Counted from the stretch's first letter, positions 40,880 through 49,287 are shown. The stretch: DNA of 58,873 nt from Nephthysia sp036513515 (GCA_036513515.1 DATBYW010000336.1:1-58873), one strand, 5' to 3'. Notes: generated by a model not told the origin, from the letters alone. A program made the numbers and translations.

Positions 40880-42432
40880 GCTCGTCTCCGCAACCGCAGG
40901 CCTCGGGCTCTGAGCAGCCAATGGCGCCGTTCGAGGCGGAGGCGGCCGGCTGGCGCCGGCTCGACATGAGGATGCTGCTCGTCCATCCGGTGCGGGAGGT
41001 CGCGCGCCTGTTCCCGGTTCTGGTGGGCGTTGTGTTCGCCGGGAGCAGCACGGGTCGCGGGGGCCTCTGGGGCCTGGTCGGCGCCGGCATCGCGATCAGC
41101 CTGGGCCTGCTGCGCTGGTACACGACCACCTACCGGATCGCCGCAGGCCAGGTGCAGGTGCGGCGGGGTCTGCTGAGGCGCCAGCTAGTCAGCGTACCGC
41201 TCGACCGCGTCAGGACCGTCGACATCTCGGCCTCCGCCCTGCACCGTGTGTTCGGGCTGGTCCGCGTAACCGTGGGCACGGGCCTCTCCGACCGCAAGAG
41301 CAACGACGCGCTGCGTCTGGACGGCCTGTCGGCGGCGGACGCGGAGCGGCTGCGCGACGAACTGCTCCATCGCCGAACAAAAGACGAGGCGGCGGACGCG
41401 GCGCCGGAAGAGGTGATCGCGGCGATACGGCCCACCTGGGTCTGGTATGGACCGTTCACCTTTTCAGGCTTCCTTACCGTCTTCGTGGTCCTGGGCTTTG
41501 CCTGGCGGATCGTCTCGGAGACGCACGTCGATCCGCGGCAGCTGGGACCTGTACCGGAGGCCTATTCCGCGCTGATGGCGGTGCCGCGGTGGCTGGACTT
41601 GGTCGCCTCCCTGCTCGTGCTCCTGGTCGTGGTCGCATTCGCGTCCACCATGGGATACGTCCTGGCGTTCTGGGGCTTTCGCCTGGTCAGGAGCTCGGAT
41701 GGCGCGCTTCAGGTGACCCGCGGGCTCATCTCGACCAGGGCCACCACCATCGAAGAGCGGAGGCTGCGCGGTGTGGAGATCAGCGAGCCGCTGCTCCTGC
41801 GCGCCGCGCGCGGTGCCCGTTGCATCGCGATCGCCACCGGCCTGCGCGTCGGCCGCGGCGCCGAGCGCGGTGGATCGCTCTTGCTGCCTCCCGCACCGCT
41901 CCATGAGGCGCAGCGAGTGGCGGCGGCGGTGCTTAACGCGTCGGAGCCCATCACCGTCCCGCTCATCCGCCACGGCCCACGGGCCCACCGACGGCGGTAC
42001 ACGCGCGCGCTGGTGATGTGGGCGCTGCTCATCATCGTCCTGGTGGCGTCGGCTGGGCTGGCGCAGGTCCCATCCTGGGCATGGCCGGCGTCTCTGCTGC
42101 TGCTTCCCCTGGGCGCGGTCCTCGCCTACGATCGCTACCGAAGCCTCGGGCACGCGCTGGCTGGCGGGATCCTTGTGACCAGGACAGGGTCGCTGGTGCG
42201 GCGCCGCAGCATGCTGGCCTGTGACGGAATCATCGGTTGGAACCTGAGGCAGTCGTTCTTTCAGCGGCGGGCCGGGCTCGCCACTCTGGTGGCGACGACG
42301 GCAGCCGGACGACAGCGGTACGCGGTCTTTGACGTTCCGCTTGACGAGGCGGTGCGCCTCGCCGACCGGGCGCTGCCGGATCTCCTGGCACCGCTTCTCA
42401 CCGAACCCGACGACCGCTCGCGCGCGTCCTGA
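40876..42432 (+). CDS. Multi-domain bPH2 membrane protein (YdbT-like)
   Basis: A 518-residue partner of the preceding gene. It has three PH-like repeats separated by membrane helix pairs. Repeat one is QVQVRRGLLRRQLVSVPLDR with VRTVDISASALHRVFGL. Repeat two is LQVTRGLISTRATTIEERRL. Repeat three is TGSLVRRRSMLACDGIIGWN. Helices occur at about residues 30-75 and 195-260 and at LVMWALLIIVLVASAGLAQV. ATG at 40876 overlaps the upstream stop, excluding the longer frame from 40597. Probably forms a membrane complex with the YdbS-like protein. Confidence 0.87.
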   Translation: MSSSPQPQASGSEQPMAPFEAEAAGWRRLDMRMLLVHPVREVARLFPVLVGVVFAGSSTGRGGLWGLVGAGIAISLGLLRWYTTTYRIAAGQVQVRRGLLRRQLVSVPLDRVRTVDISASALHRVFGLVRVTVGTGLSDRKSNDALRLDGLSAADAERLRDELLHRRTKDEAADAAPEEVIAAIRPTWVWYGPFTFSGFLTVFVVLGFAWRIVSETHVDPRQLGPVPEAYSALMAVPRWLDLVASLLVLLVVVAFASTMGYVLAFWGFRLVRSSDGALQVTRGLISTRATTIEERRLRGVEISEPLLLRAARGARCIAIATGLRVGRGAERGGSLLLPPAPLHEAQRVAAAVLNASEPITVPLIRHGPRAHRRRYTRALVMWALLIIVLVASAGLAQVPSWAWPASLLLLPLGAVLAYDRYRSLGHALAGGILVTRTGSLVRRRSMLACDGIIGWNLRQSFFQRRAGLATLVATTAAGRQRYAVFDVPLDEAVRLADRALPDLLAPLLTEPDDRSRAS

Positions 42433-42461
42433 CCGTCAGCTGCTCCACCACAGCGCGGGCC

Positions 42462-43124
42462 TCAGTTTCCCGTGAGGCGCTCCCTCAGTCCGGCGTGCGC
42501 CTTCCAGAGCAAATACCCGAGCCAGCCGAGAGCCACCATGAGCAACAGCGTCCCGAGGTTGCCGAGCAGGGTAAGCAGCACGTTGGGAGGGCCCCCGGGG
42601 CCGCCGATGAAGAAGCCGACCACGTTCAGCACCGCAGCTGCCAGCAGCACATAGCCGACCCAGCGCTCGGCGACGAATCCCCGCACGATCGGGACCGCCA
42701 GCAGCAGCATGCCGAGCACCTCGAAAACGGTCCCCAGGATGAAGAACGGGAAGAACGCCGGCGGTCCGTTGCCCTTCACGGTGGCGGGTGCCGCCTGCAC
42801 CAGGTAGGGCAGCAGCACTGCACCGAGCAGGCTGAAGAAGATCCCGAACATCAGGCCGGTGGCAAAGATCAGGACGAAGCCAATCAGCCCCAGCACTCCC
42901 CACCCCTCCGGCCGGCTCAGGTAGAGGACGGGCAGACCCAGCAACAGGAGTGCGGTGCCAACCACGCTGAGAATGTTGACCGGGACGAAGAGGGCGTTGC
43001 CGGCATAGGGCGTCGGATCATTGCCGCTGAAGAGGAGCGTGTTCAGGAGGTTGCCCACGATGGAGAGCACCGCGCCGACCACCAATGCCAATCCGGCCAG
43101 CCGAAAGGCTTCTCTCGAAGACAT
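42462..43124 (-). CDS. Hypothetical multi-pass membrane protein
   Basis: A 220-residue protein that is mostly membrane helix, about six passes (FRLAGLALVVGAVLSIVGNL, ILSVVGTALLLLGLPVLYLS, LGLIGFVLIFATGLMFGIFF, and others). The last loop carries a GGPGGPPN turn and the C-terminus is short and basic. It resembles DUF4386-like or general small integral membrane proteins, but I cannot assign a family. ATG at 43124 follows AGAGGAGG by seven bases, better than the start at 43142. Neighbours give no functional link. Confidence 0.75.
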   Translation of the reverse strand: MSSREAFRLAGLALVVGAVLSIVGNLLNTLLFSGNDPTPYAGNALFVPVNILSVVGTALLLLGLPVLYLSRPEGWGVLGLIGFVLIFATGLMFGIFFSLLGAVLLPYLVQAAPATVKGNGPPAFFPFFILGTVFEVLGMLLLAVPIVRGFVAERWVGYVLLAAAVLNVVGFFIGGPGGPPNVLLTLLGNLGTLLLMVALGWLGYLLWKAHAGLRERLTGN

Positions 43125-43235
43125 GCGAACACCTCCTCTCACGGCTTGAGATAAATTGCGGGTTGGTTATAGCACCTGGGACGGTCACGTCACAAAGCCA
43201 CGGGGAGGCGAGCCAGCTCCTGGAGACCTCAGTCA

Positions 43236-43472
43236 TCTCAGCGCCGAAGGAAGCCCACGCGCGGAGGCCGGCAGGAAGGTGGACCTGATGCCAAGCCGCT
43301 CGCAGTGGCGGACCGCATAGCGGAGACCCGCCCGCTCTTTGCCGCTGAGGCTGAACCCGCGCACGGGCACCACCGCCTCGGAGCCGATTGGAACCATGGT
43401 CAGGGCCGTCTGCGCTATGTTCGCCGTGGTCCAATCGGCGCCAGTCCACGGGAGATGTCCCGACGGGAGCAA
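43236..43472 (-). pseudogene. Remnant of a DUF2156 / MprF-type lysyltransferase domain
   Basis: The minus strand at 43397-43269 encodes VPIGSEAVVPVRGFSLSGKE followed by RAGLRYAVRHCERLGIRSTF. This matches the conserved block (K-x-GEEA-x-V-x-L-x-x-FSLEG-x-x-R-x-x-LR-x-x-V-x-R) of phosphatidylglycerol lysyltransferase C-terminal domains. Nothing else of the 300-residue catalytic domain or membrane part survives, and the frame ends in unrelated sequence. A decayed fragment in the 400-bp gap between two live genes. Confidence 0.6.
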
Positions 43473-43527
43473 CTCCCGGTCGTCAGGTCGCTACCGCCGG
43501 CTGCCGCTGGGGCCGACCGGCGATCAG

Positions 43528-44277
43528 CTACGCATAGTTGCAATTAGCAACGATCTCTCGCAGACGGTCCTTCGGGTTTTCGCGCAGGACGGGTCCGTGG
43601 CTGAAGACCACTGTTGCATAGTTCTCCGCCAGCAGCTTCTCCGCTGAGCGTTTGGCCAGCGGGGGATCGGTGCAAAAGGCTTGGCGCACGCCCACTCGGA
43701 CCTTGCGCGGCAACGCGCCGAAAGCGTCTGCCGTCAGCAACAGACCCTGGCTTTCAAAGAGCAATGAAGTGTGGCCCAGCGTGTGGCCCGGTGTCGCGAT
43801 GACCCGGAACCCGGCGACCGTGTCTCCCTCTCTCACCGTGCGGTCTACCGGGACAGCGGGAAGCTTGTTGAAACGCTGCATGGCGCGGTTGACCGAGCCC
43901 GAAGAAGGGTCCATCGGCCGCTTGCCCGCGATAATCTCGGCCTCGTATTCAGGAGCCACGATCTCCGCATTCGGCGCCCATGCGCGCATGCCCGGTAGTC
44001 CTCCGACGTGGTCGGGATGGTGATGGGTGAGGTAAATGCGGGCCAGAGCGTCTGGCCGAATGGCCAGCGCGGCGAGGCCAGCCTGGATCCGCCTGGGACT
44101 GGCGGAGATGCCCGTGTCAACGATCGTCCAGCCATCCTCACCGGCGATGGCGAGGATGTTGAGCATCTGTGACACAGCGAAGCCGTCGATCCGGTAGACA
44201 TTCGGGACGAGTCTTTCAGGGTCCTTGGCCATGTGCCGTTGCCACAGATCAGTATGGGACTGTGCGCTGTCCGCCAT
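43528..44277 (-). CDS. MBL-fold metallo-hydrolase
   Basis: A 249-residue metallo-beta-lactamase-fold enzyme. The zinc motif is IYLTHHHPDHVGGLPG (HxHxDH), preceded by WTIVDTGISASPRRI and followed by VIATPGHTLGHTSLLFE and LLTADAFGALP, with a last histidine in VVFSHGP. Glyoxalase II-like, lactonase and quorum-quenching enzymes share this pattern, so the substrate is open. ATG at 44277 is chosen; ATG at 44232 would also give a complete domain. It ends 55 bases before the lysyltransferase remnant. Confidence 0.88.
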   Translation of the reverse strand: MADSAQSHTDLWQRHMAKDPERLVPNVYRIDGFAVSQMLNILAIAGEDGWTIVDTGISASPRRIQAGLAALAIRPDALARIYLTHHHPDHVGGLPGMRAWAPNAEIVAPEYEAEIIAGKRPMDPSSGSVNRAMQRFNKLPAVPVDRTVREGDTVAGFRVIATPGHTLGHTSLLFESQGLLLTADAFGALPRKVRVGVRQAFCTDPPLAKRSAEKLLAENYATVVFSHGPVLRENPKDRLREIVANCNYA

Positions 44278-44407
44278 GACCTTGCACCGCCATGCGAGGC
44301 AGGCTTCGATTGCCACCCGTAGATGCCCCCGTGGGGGATCGCCGGCCGTCACCTTCTCGACCTGAATGGCTCCGGGCGCTCATGTCAGGCTTCTGCTTGA
44401 CCCGGCG

Positions 44408-44593
44408 TCAAGCCAGACGGCGGAAGGCCAGTGAGATCAGGGCTGCCCCCACCAGGGCGGTCCCGGCGCCGATCCAGGCCCAGAGCATCGCGCCAGTCAT
44501 GAAGCTGCCTTTGACGTAGCCGAGTCCCTGGCCGATCCAGACCAGGCCGATGAGGATGAGTAGCACCCCGAGGACTACCACGGTGGGTCGCAC
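44408..44593 (-). CDS. Small two-helix membrane protein
   Basis: A 61-residue protein with two hydrophobic helices (VVVLGVLLILIGLVWIGQGL and LWAWIGAGTALVGAALISLA) joined by GYVKGSFMTGAM. The pattern GQGLGYxxGSFM is one I associate with a widespread uncharacterised family of small actinobacterial membrane proteins. A CTAGGACACTAG motif lies 17 bases upstream of the start. Role unknown. Confidence 0.7.
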   Translation of the reverse strand: MRPTVVVLGVLLILIGLVWIGQGLGYVKGSFMTGAMLWAWIGAGTALVGAALISLAFRRLA

Positions 44594-44640
44594 AGGATAG
44601 TAGATGGTACTAGTGTCCTAGCGAAGATCCCGGCCGCGCC

Positions 44641-45615
44641 TCAGGAGCGGTCGAGGAGCCGCTGGCGACCGGCCTTCTGCGCTGCTCGATAAGTGATCGT
44701 GGCTGCCAGCCCATTGAGGAGAAGCGCGATGGTCTTGCTGTGGGGGATTACCAGGCTCCGCTCGGTGTGCGGCGCATAGATTCCGGTGCTGGAGTCCTCT
44801 GCATCCACAGTCAGCCAGCCGGTGTACTGACGGCTCGTCAGTCCCGCGACCTGCTCGTAAAACTTGTGCCCGAGAACTCCGGCCCGCCGGCCGCCCGCCG
44901 GCAGCACCGGACCCGCGGTCCGCACGGTCAGACCGCGACCGTCCGCCGCGGTTATTGTGATCGGCACCACCATTGGAAGGCCGTCAGCCTGTACGAGGCC
45001 CAGGAGGCGATGTGGGACGGCCCCCAGGCGCCGTTCCGCGCGCGTGCTCTCTATTCGCGGCCCGGTTCCCTGCTTGGGCGGCGACTGCCGTAAACCGCCC
45101 TCGGGGAGCGGTGAGCCGATGACCTCGGGCTCGCCACCGCCGTCCAGACGGGGCCAGCGGACGATGCGCTCCACCTCGACGGTGACCAGGACGCGGTCAC
45201 GGTAATAGACCCGCAGCCACCGGTCCCAGAAGAAGCCGCGCCGAGGCGGCCCCAGGTAACGTTCCGATCGCTTGCCGATCTCCTGCCTTAGAAACGCCTC
45301 ATCCGGGCGCAGGACTTCGGACACCGTCCCCTGGACCAGGACGTAGTCCGCACGCCTCGACCGGCCATGCTCGCGCGCGTGGAACGCCAATGCCACCTGC
45401 GGATTGCGCCGGATCCGCTCCAGTTTTCGCCCGAATCCGAGCGACGTCGTGAAGCCGACGGTTCCCGCGTCACGGTCCCTGAGACCTATGGGAGAGACGC
45501 CTGAAATGACGACTCCGCCCGCCGGCGTGCGATAGGCGAGGGCGACCACGACGTCGGCATCGAGCACTTCGTCGATGTCGTCCGGCCAGCGCACGGGCAG
45601 GCGGCTGTGCTTCAC
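44641..45615 (-). CDS. Pyridoxamine 5'-phosphate oxidase-like split-barrel protein
   Basis: A 324-residue protein with an N-terminal split-barrel flavin-binding domain (ADVVVALAYRTPAGGVVISG, TVGFTTSLGFGRKLERIRRN, PQVALAFHAREHG, ADYVLVQGTVSEV) and a C-terminal domain repeating barrel-like strands (LGLVQADGLPMVVPITITAA, HTERSLVIPHSKTIALLLNG). Many relatives bind FMN or F420 and reduce or store small molecules. Double-barrel size is above the usual 130-200 residues. No exact substrate can be named. Preceded on its strand by a roughly 180-base promoter space. Confidence 0.75.
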   Translation of the reverse strand: MKHSRLPVRWPDDIDEVLDADVVVALAYRTPAGGVVISGVSPIGLRDRDAGTVGFTTSLGFGRKLERIRRNPQVALAFHAREHGRSRRADYVLVQGTVSEVLRPDEAFLRQEIGKRSERYLGPPRRGFFWDRWLRVYYRDRVLVTVEVERIVRWPRLDGGGEPEVIGSPLPEGGLRQSPPKQGTGPRIESTRAERRLGAVPHRLLGLVQADGLPMVVPITITAADGRGLTVRTAGPVLPAGGRRAGVLGHKFYEQVAGLTSRQYTGWLTVDAEDSSTGIYAPHTERSLVIPHSKTIALLLNGLAATITYRAAQKAGRQRLLDRS

Positions 45616-45797
45616 GCTGCAGCTAATGGTGACCTACCCCGCGAGCACTTGAGCTGATCAGCGTCGATCCGGAGACGGCGTCGAGGCGGTCAGCCGACGT
45701 CCCGGTCGTGACGTGGCGATTTGCCCACCGCCGGAGAGGGTCAGATGTCCCTGGTGGTCCTATTCCCTCCTCGTCCACCTCTCTGTAAGGTCGAAAT

Positions 45798-46334
45798 GTG
45801 CTCTGGAACCCTTATCGAGACGTCCACATCCTGGCCTGGCAGGGAGCGCTGGGTCTGCTCCTGGCGATCGTGCTTGGAGTGCTCGTCGTGATCCTCGTAA
45901 GAGGGCCCGAGTCGAGCTGGCAGAGCCTGGGACGGCTCCCGGCTTTGCCCCTGCCGGCGCCAGTCTCGCGGCCAGACGGCCGCCTCTCCCAGCCGCCGCC
46001 AGCAGCCCCGTCGCCAGCTCCAGCGCAGGCCGCGGACCGTGTTGTTTCCACGACCTCCAGCCAGCCGCCCGCTACCGACCAGACTGCAGCGCCGGCGCCG
46101 GCTTCGACTGCCGCCACGGAGCCACCCACCGGACCGGTCGAGCCAGCGGCTGCGCCCGCCTCTGCTCAGGGCGGCCTCCCACCCGCACCCGCGGTTGGCG
46201 GCCAGGCCATCGCCCAGGCGCCGCCACCGCTGCCGGCGGCCCCGTTGCCCCACCTTTCACTGCCGTCAGCGGTTCCGGTGCAGCCGCCCACCTTGCCGGT
46301 GGTCTCTAAGCTGCCCCCGACTCCCAAACTCTAG
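45798..46334 (+). CDS. Membrane-anchored proline/alanine-rich protein
   Basis: A 178-residue protein from GTG 45798. One helix near the N-terminus (GALGLLLAIVLGVLVVILVR) is followed by about 140 residues dominated by Pro, Ala, Ser, Thr and Gln, without motifs. It is probably a membrane-anchored, wall-spanning or disordered stalk. Low complexity makes family assignment unreliable, but single-frame composition and a following hairpin support a real gene. No LPxTG or other sorting tail. Confidence 0.6.
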   Translation: MLWNPYRDVHILAWQGALGLLLAIVLGVLVVILVRGPESSWQSLGRLPALPLPAPVSRPDGRLSQPPPAAPSPAPAQAADRVVSTTSSQPPATDQTAAPAPASTAATEPPTGPVEPAAAPASAQGGLPPAPAVGGQAIAQAPPPLPAAPLPHLSLPSAVPVQPPTLPVVSKLPPTPKL

Positions 46335-46337
46335 CTA

Positions 46338-46354
46338 CCCAGGCTCTGCCTGGG
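46338..46354 (+). terminator. Hairpin after the proline-rich gene
   Basis: CCCAGGC, TCT, GCCTGGG is a perfect seven-pair stem starting three bases after the stop codon. No T tract follows, so it is an unusual terminator or an mRNA 3' stabiliser. Confidence 0.5.
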
Positions 46355-46399
46355 GGCCATGAGGTCGCGAACAGACGATTCAACTATTCGGGACCGTCG

Positions 46400-46590
46400 T
46401 CAGGACCGGCCCGAAGGTTCGTAGCGGTACTCCTGGTTGGCCTCGATCGTGGCAGTGCGCCCTCGAGCAGCCTCATCACGCAGTCGTCGATCTTGCCCAC
46501 GTCATTGCCCGAGGAGCCCCGCAGGGGCTGCCCGAGAGAGGGGAAGGGCCATTCGAAACCGCTGATCCCCGCCGGGCTTCCGGGCACGAC
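46400..46590 (-). pseudogene. Probable frameshifted gene end, family not recognised
   Basis: The minus strand encodes NDVGKIDDCVMRLLEG and then, in another frame, ATIEANQEYRYEPSGRS with a TGA stop at 46402-46400. The two pieces read as one continuous protein end broken by a frameshift near 46455. No start or upstream domain remains. I do not recognise the family. It lies in the 350-bp space before the DUF2207 gene, which otherwise holds nothing. Confidence 0.35.
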
Positions 46591-46684
46591 CTCAGCGCTT
46601 CAATCGACCACGGCGTCCTCGAGAAGCGTCTTACCGATTGGAGCTCCACCGAGTGCGCATCATGACGAACGGGGATCCTCCCGG

Positions 46685-47878
46685 GTGAGAGACGTGTGCC
46701 ACGGCCCGTGGCGGGCCGTGGTCGCGGCCTGCCTGCTCGCAGCCGGCTATCTGGCCGCGAGCGCCCAGCCAGCCGCCGCCGGCGAGGGGTGGGTCATAAA
46801 TGACTTCCACTCCGACATCGACATAGCGGCCGACACCAGCATGGTGGTGCGCGAGACCATCGCCGTGGACTTCGGCCAGCTGGAGAAGCACGGCATATTC
46901 CGAACCCTGAAGGTTTCCTACGATCACGACTCCGCCCATTACCGGAAGCTGGATGTCGCCGTCCGTTCGGTGGTCGACGCCAAGGCAAACGCCGTGCCCT
47001 ACACGACGAGCGTTGACGGCCCCACGCTTCAAATAACCGTGGGTGACCCGGACAAAACCGTCGGCGGCCGCCAGACCTACGTGATCACGTACGCGGTAAA
47101 AGGTGGACTGAACCCCCTCCAGGAACATGATGAGCTGTACTGGAATGTCAACGGCGCCGGTTGGCCCGTGACCGTCCAGCGTGCTACCGCTCATGTCCAC
47201 CTTCCTGGTCCAGACCTGCAGGCGGCAACCTGTTTCCAGGGACCGACGGGCTCCAAGCAGCCGTGCCTGCACACAGAGGAGCCTGGCGCCGCCAACTTTC
47301 AGAGTACGGGTCCGCTGACCTCCGGCCAGCAGCTCACGGTCGTGGCCGGCATCAAAAAGGGTGCCCTGGCCACGCCCCCCGTGCTGCTGGAGGACAAGCC
47401 AAGACCTCTGCAACGTTACTTCGAGCTCAGCCCAGGGATCATCGCGGCGGTGTTGCTGGTGCTGCTGGTAGGGCTCGCTTTACCTGGCGTCGGGTTGTGG
47501 CGGGCGCGCCAGGATCGGGTCTCCCTACAAAAGCGCCAGCTCGGCACCGGCGTGGCGATGGAGACCGAGCCGCCGGACGGCATGCGCCCGGCCCAGCTGG
47601 CGTTGCTGCTCGATCGATCGATTCAAGACAAGGCCTGGACCGCCACTATCTTCGACCTCGCCGCGCGCGGCTACCTGACCATCAGCGAAGGGCGGCTCTC
47701 GTCGGGCGGCAGCTGGTGGTGGGATGGTGAGCGATGGGTGGGCGCCCCGGGCACCTTCAGCCGGGATGGCGACTGGTGGTGGAACGGCCAGCAATGGTGC
47801 AGCGCGGTCTCGGCAGACCGCCGCATGCGGTGGGACGGTGCGCGCTGGGTGACCGTGACCCGAGAAACTGGAGTCTGA
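46685..47878 (+). CDS. DUF2207 protein, N-terminal part, ending in tryptophan-rich WDG repeats
   Basis: About 397 residues. A signal peptide (VVAACLLAAGYLAASAQPAAA) is followed by the extracellular DUF2207 beta domain (GWVINDFHSDIDIAADTSMV, then VDFGQLEKHGIFRTLKVSYD). A membrane helix (GIIAAVLLVLLVGLALPGVG) and the start of the cytoplasmic part (PAQLALLLDRSIQDKAWTAT) come next. The chain then leaves the family pattern with three WDG repeats, WWWDGERWV, WWWNGQQWC and MRWDGARWV, and stops. The rest of DUF2207 is in the next gene. The open frame extends to 46493, but GTG 46685 sits just before the signal peptide. The function of the family is unknown. Confidence 0.75.
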   Translation: MRDVCHGPWRAVVAACLLAAGYLAASAQPAAAGEGWVINDFHSDIDIAADTSMVVRETIAVDFGQLEKHGIFRTLKVSYDHDSAHYRKLDVAVRSVVDAKANAVPYTTSVDGPTLQITVGDPDKTVGGRQTYVITYAVKGGLNPLQEHDELYWNVNGAGWPVTVQRATAHVHLPGPDLQAATCFQGPTGSKQPCLHTEEPGAANFQSTGPLTSGQQLTVVAGIKKGALATPPVLLEDKPRPLQRYFELSPGIIAAVLLVLLVGLALPGVGLWRARQDRVSLQKRQLGTGVAMETEPPDGMRPAQLALLLDRSIQDKAWTATIFDLAARGYLTISEGRLSSGGSWWWDGERWVGAPGTFSRDGDWWWNGQQWCSAVSADRRMRWDGARWVTVTRETGV

Positions 47879-47888
47879 GACGAGCGAG

Positions 47889-48704
47889 ATGACGAGTGAG
47901 GCTGCGGGAAGCGTCCCCGGACCCGAAGAAGTCGACTGGAGGCTGTCACGCACCGCTGGTGGCAGCGGGCTGAACCCCTACGAGTCGATGCTCCTCGACG
48001 CGGTGTTCTGGAGGTCCAACGAGGTCGCCGTCTCGCAGCTCAAGGGCACGGTTCAGCCCACGCTGGCAGTAGCCAGCGATTTGCTGCTTCAGGGCGCCGT
48101 CGCCGAAGGTTGGATTGGGAAGAATCGTGGCGGCAAGCTCGCGATACGGGTGGGGGTGGGCATCTCCTTCCTGCTCGTCGGGCTCCTGCTCATGCCGATC
48201 CTCGGAGGGTATTTCGGAGGCGGGTGGATCGGAGCCACGGTGTTCTTACTCGGCCTGGTCTGGATGGTGACCAGCGCCGCCATGGTGCGACGTCCCCGCC
48301 GCGAACTGGAGCTCCGCCGCCGGGCTACGGCCTTCCAGGCCTACATCCGCAGTTTAGGCCGGCAGCCCGAAGATCTCGCCGGAAGGCCGGACCTGTTAAG
48401 CGCTTACCTGCCCTACGCTGTCGCTTTCGGCACCGAGCAACGCTGGGCGACGGCTTTCCAGAACGCCGCCGTTCCCTCGTCGGCGCCGTCCTGGTACCTG
48501 CTCGGAACCAGCACTCACCTCTTCGGAATGTTCTGGTGGTTTCCGCTGGCTCTGTACGAAACCGTCTCTTACGTGCCACCAAGCGCGTCAAGCAGCACCT
48601 GGTCTGGCAGCTCGTCAGCTGGCAGCTCTTCTTCCGGAGACTCCGGCTTCTCCAGCGGATCCTCAGGAGGTGGCATGGGTAGCAGCGGCGGCGGCTCCTG
48701 GTAG
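47889..48704 (+). CDS. DUF2207 protein, C-terminal part
   Basis: 271 residues continuing the previous gene after a 10-base gap and in a different frame. DWRLSRTAGGSGLNPYESML matches the middle of intact DUF2207 proteins, followed by LLDAVFWRSNEVAVSQLKGT, two membrane helices (VGVGISFLLVGLLLMPILGG, GGGWIGATVFLLGLVWMVTS) and YAVAFGTEQRWATAFQNA. The end is the Ser/Gly-rich tail typical of the family (GFSSGSSGGGMGSSGGGSW). ATG at 47889 has a weak GAG-rich ribosome site. The two halves may assemble as a split protein; alternatively this is a broken gene. Confidence 0.75.
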   Translation: MTSEAAGSVPGPEEVDWRLSRTAGGSGLNPYESMLLDAVFWRSNEVAVSQLKGTVQPTLAVASDLLLQGAVAEGWIGKNRGGKLAIRVGVGISFLLVGLLLMPILGGYFGGGWIGATVFLLGLVWMVTSAAMVRRPRRELELRRRATAFQAYIRSLGRQPEDLAGRPDLLSAYLPYAVAFGTEQRWATAFQNAAVPSSAPSWYLLGTSTHLFGMFWWFPLALYETVSYVPPSASSSTWSGSSSAGSSSSGDSGFSSGSSGGGMGSSGGGSW

Positions 48705-48745
48705 GCGGCGGACTGGCCGGCGGGCTCGGGATACGGGCCAGGTGT

Positions 48746-48905
48746 TCGTCTTTGCCTGTACATGGGAACCCCGTAGCTGAGTATTTCCTTGGCGTCCGGC
48801 GCGCACTCGCGCATTAGCCTACGCAGCTCGGCCACGATATCCGGTACTCGGGCAGCACCTTTGCTTCACAAAGTCATCTACAGCCACTTTCTCAGGGCTC
48901 TGCAT
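48746..48905 (-). pseudogene. DUF1801 remnant
   Basis: Minus-strand frames give KVAVDDFVKQ, then KVLPEYR, then IVAELRRLMRECAPDAKEIL and SYGVPMYRQRR. In order these match the N-terminal two thirds of DUF1801 proteins (DDFL...LPEEYR..VAELR.LI.EAAPDA.E.ISYGMP.YR), but they lie in different frames with at least one base lost near CGGATATC. The end is replaced by the antisense of the DUF2207 Ser/Gly tail. A decayed gene. Confidence 0.6.
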
Positions 48906-48936
48906 TTGCGGTCCCGATGCGCACGCTCGGCTGCCG

Positions 48937-49287
48937 TCAACAGGTCACGTGCAAGATGGCGTTGGTCTCGGTGTCCCCCTTCCCCACTTCTTCGATCGCC
49001 TGCGCGGTCGGAAGCACGAGGAGTTGGACCCGGCGCCTGCGAGCCTCCCGCTCGACATCCTCCATGATCGGTAGAGCGGCGCGGACTCCTGTGCCAACCA
49101 CCAACCGCCGGCATTTCCAGGGAATCTCCTCCGCAGCCGAAAGCGGAGTGTGGCCGTACGCGTCGCGGAAAGGCTTCGATTGCTTCTTTTTTCGCTTCCG
49201 TACGCTCCCACGATCGATCACGACGTCGTAGTCATGAGTCACGCCGTCGATCTGAATGGAGCCGAACTCGAACGTGCCGAAGAGCAT
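48937..49287 (-). CDS. Mth938 / AAMDC (DUF498) domain protein
   Basis: A 116-residue protein of the Mth938-like fold. It shows FGSIQIDGVTHDYDVVIDRG, VRKRKKKQSKPFRDAYGHTP and RRLVVGTGVRAALPIMEDVE, matching the family order (FGxIxIdG, DVvI, RxKxxSK, GhtpLs, lVIGTG). Relatives include human AAMDC and NDUFAF3; bacterial roles are not known. The start at 49287 is 18 bases after the UPF0182 stop, so the two form an operon. Confidence 0.85.
   Translation of the reverse strand: MLFGTFEFGSIQIDGVTHDYDVVIDRGSVRKRKKKQSKPFRDAYGHTPLSAAEEIPWKCRRLVVGTGVRAALPIMEDVEREARRRRVQLLVLPTAQAIEEVGKGDTETNAILHVTC

Noticed and set aside
46493..46684. 64-residue N-terminal extension of the DUF2207 gene
   Set aside because: It precedes a good signal peptide, is unrelated to the family and overlaps a probable antisense gene remnant.
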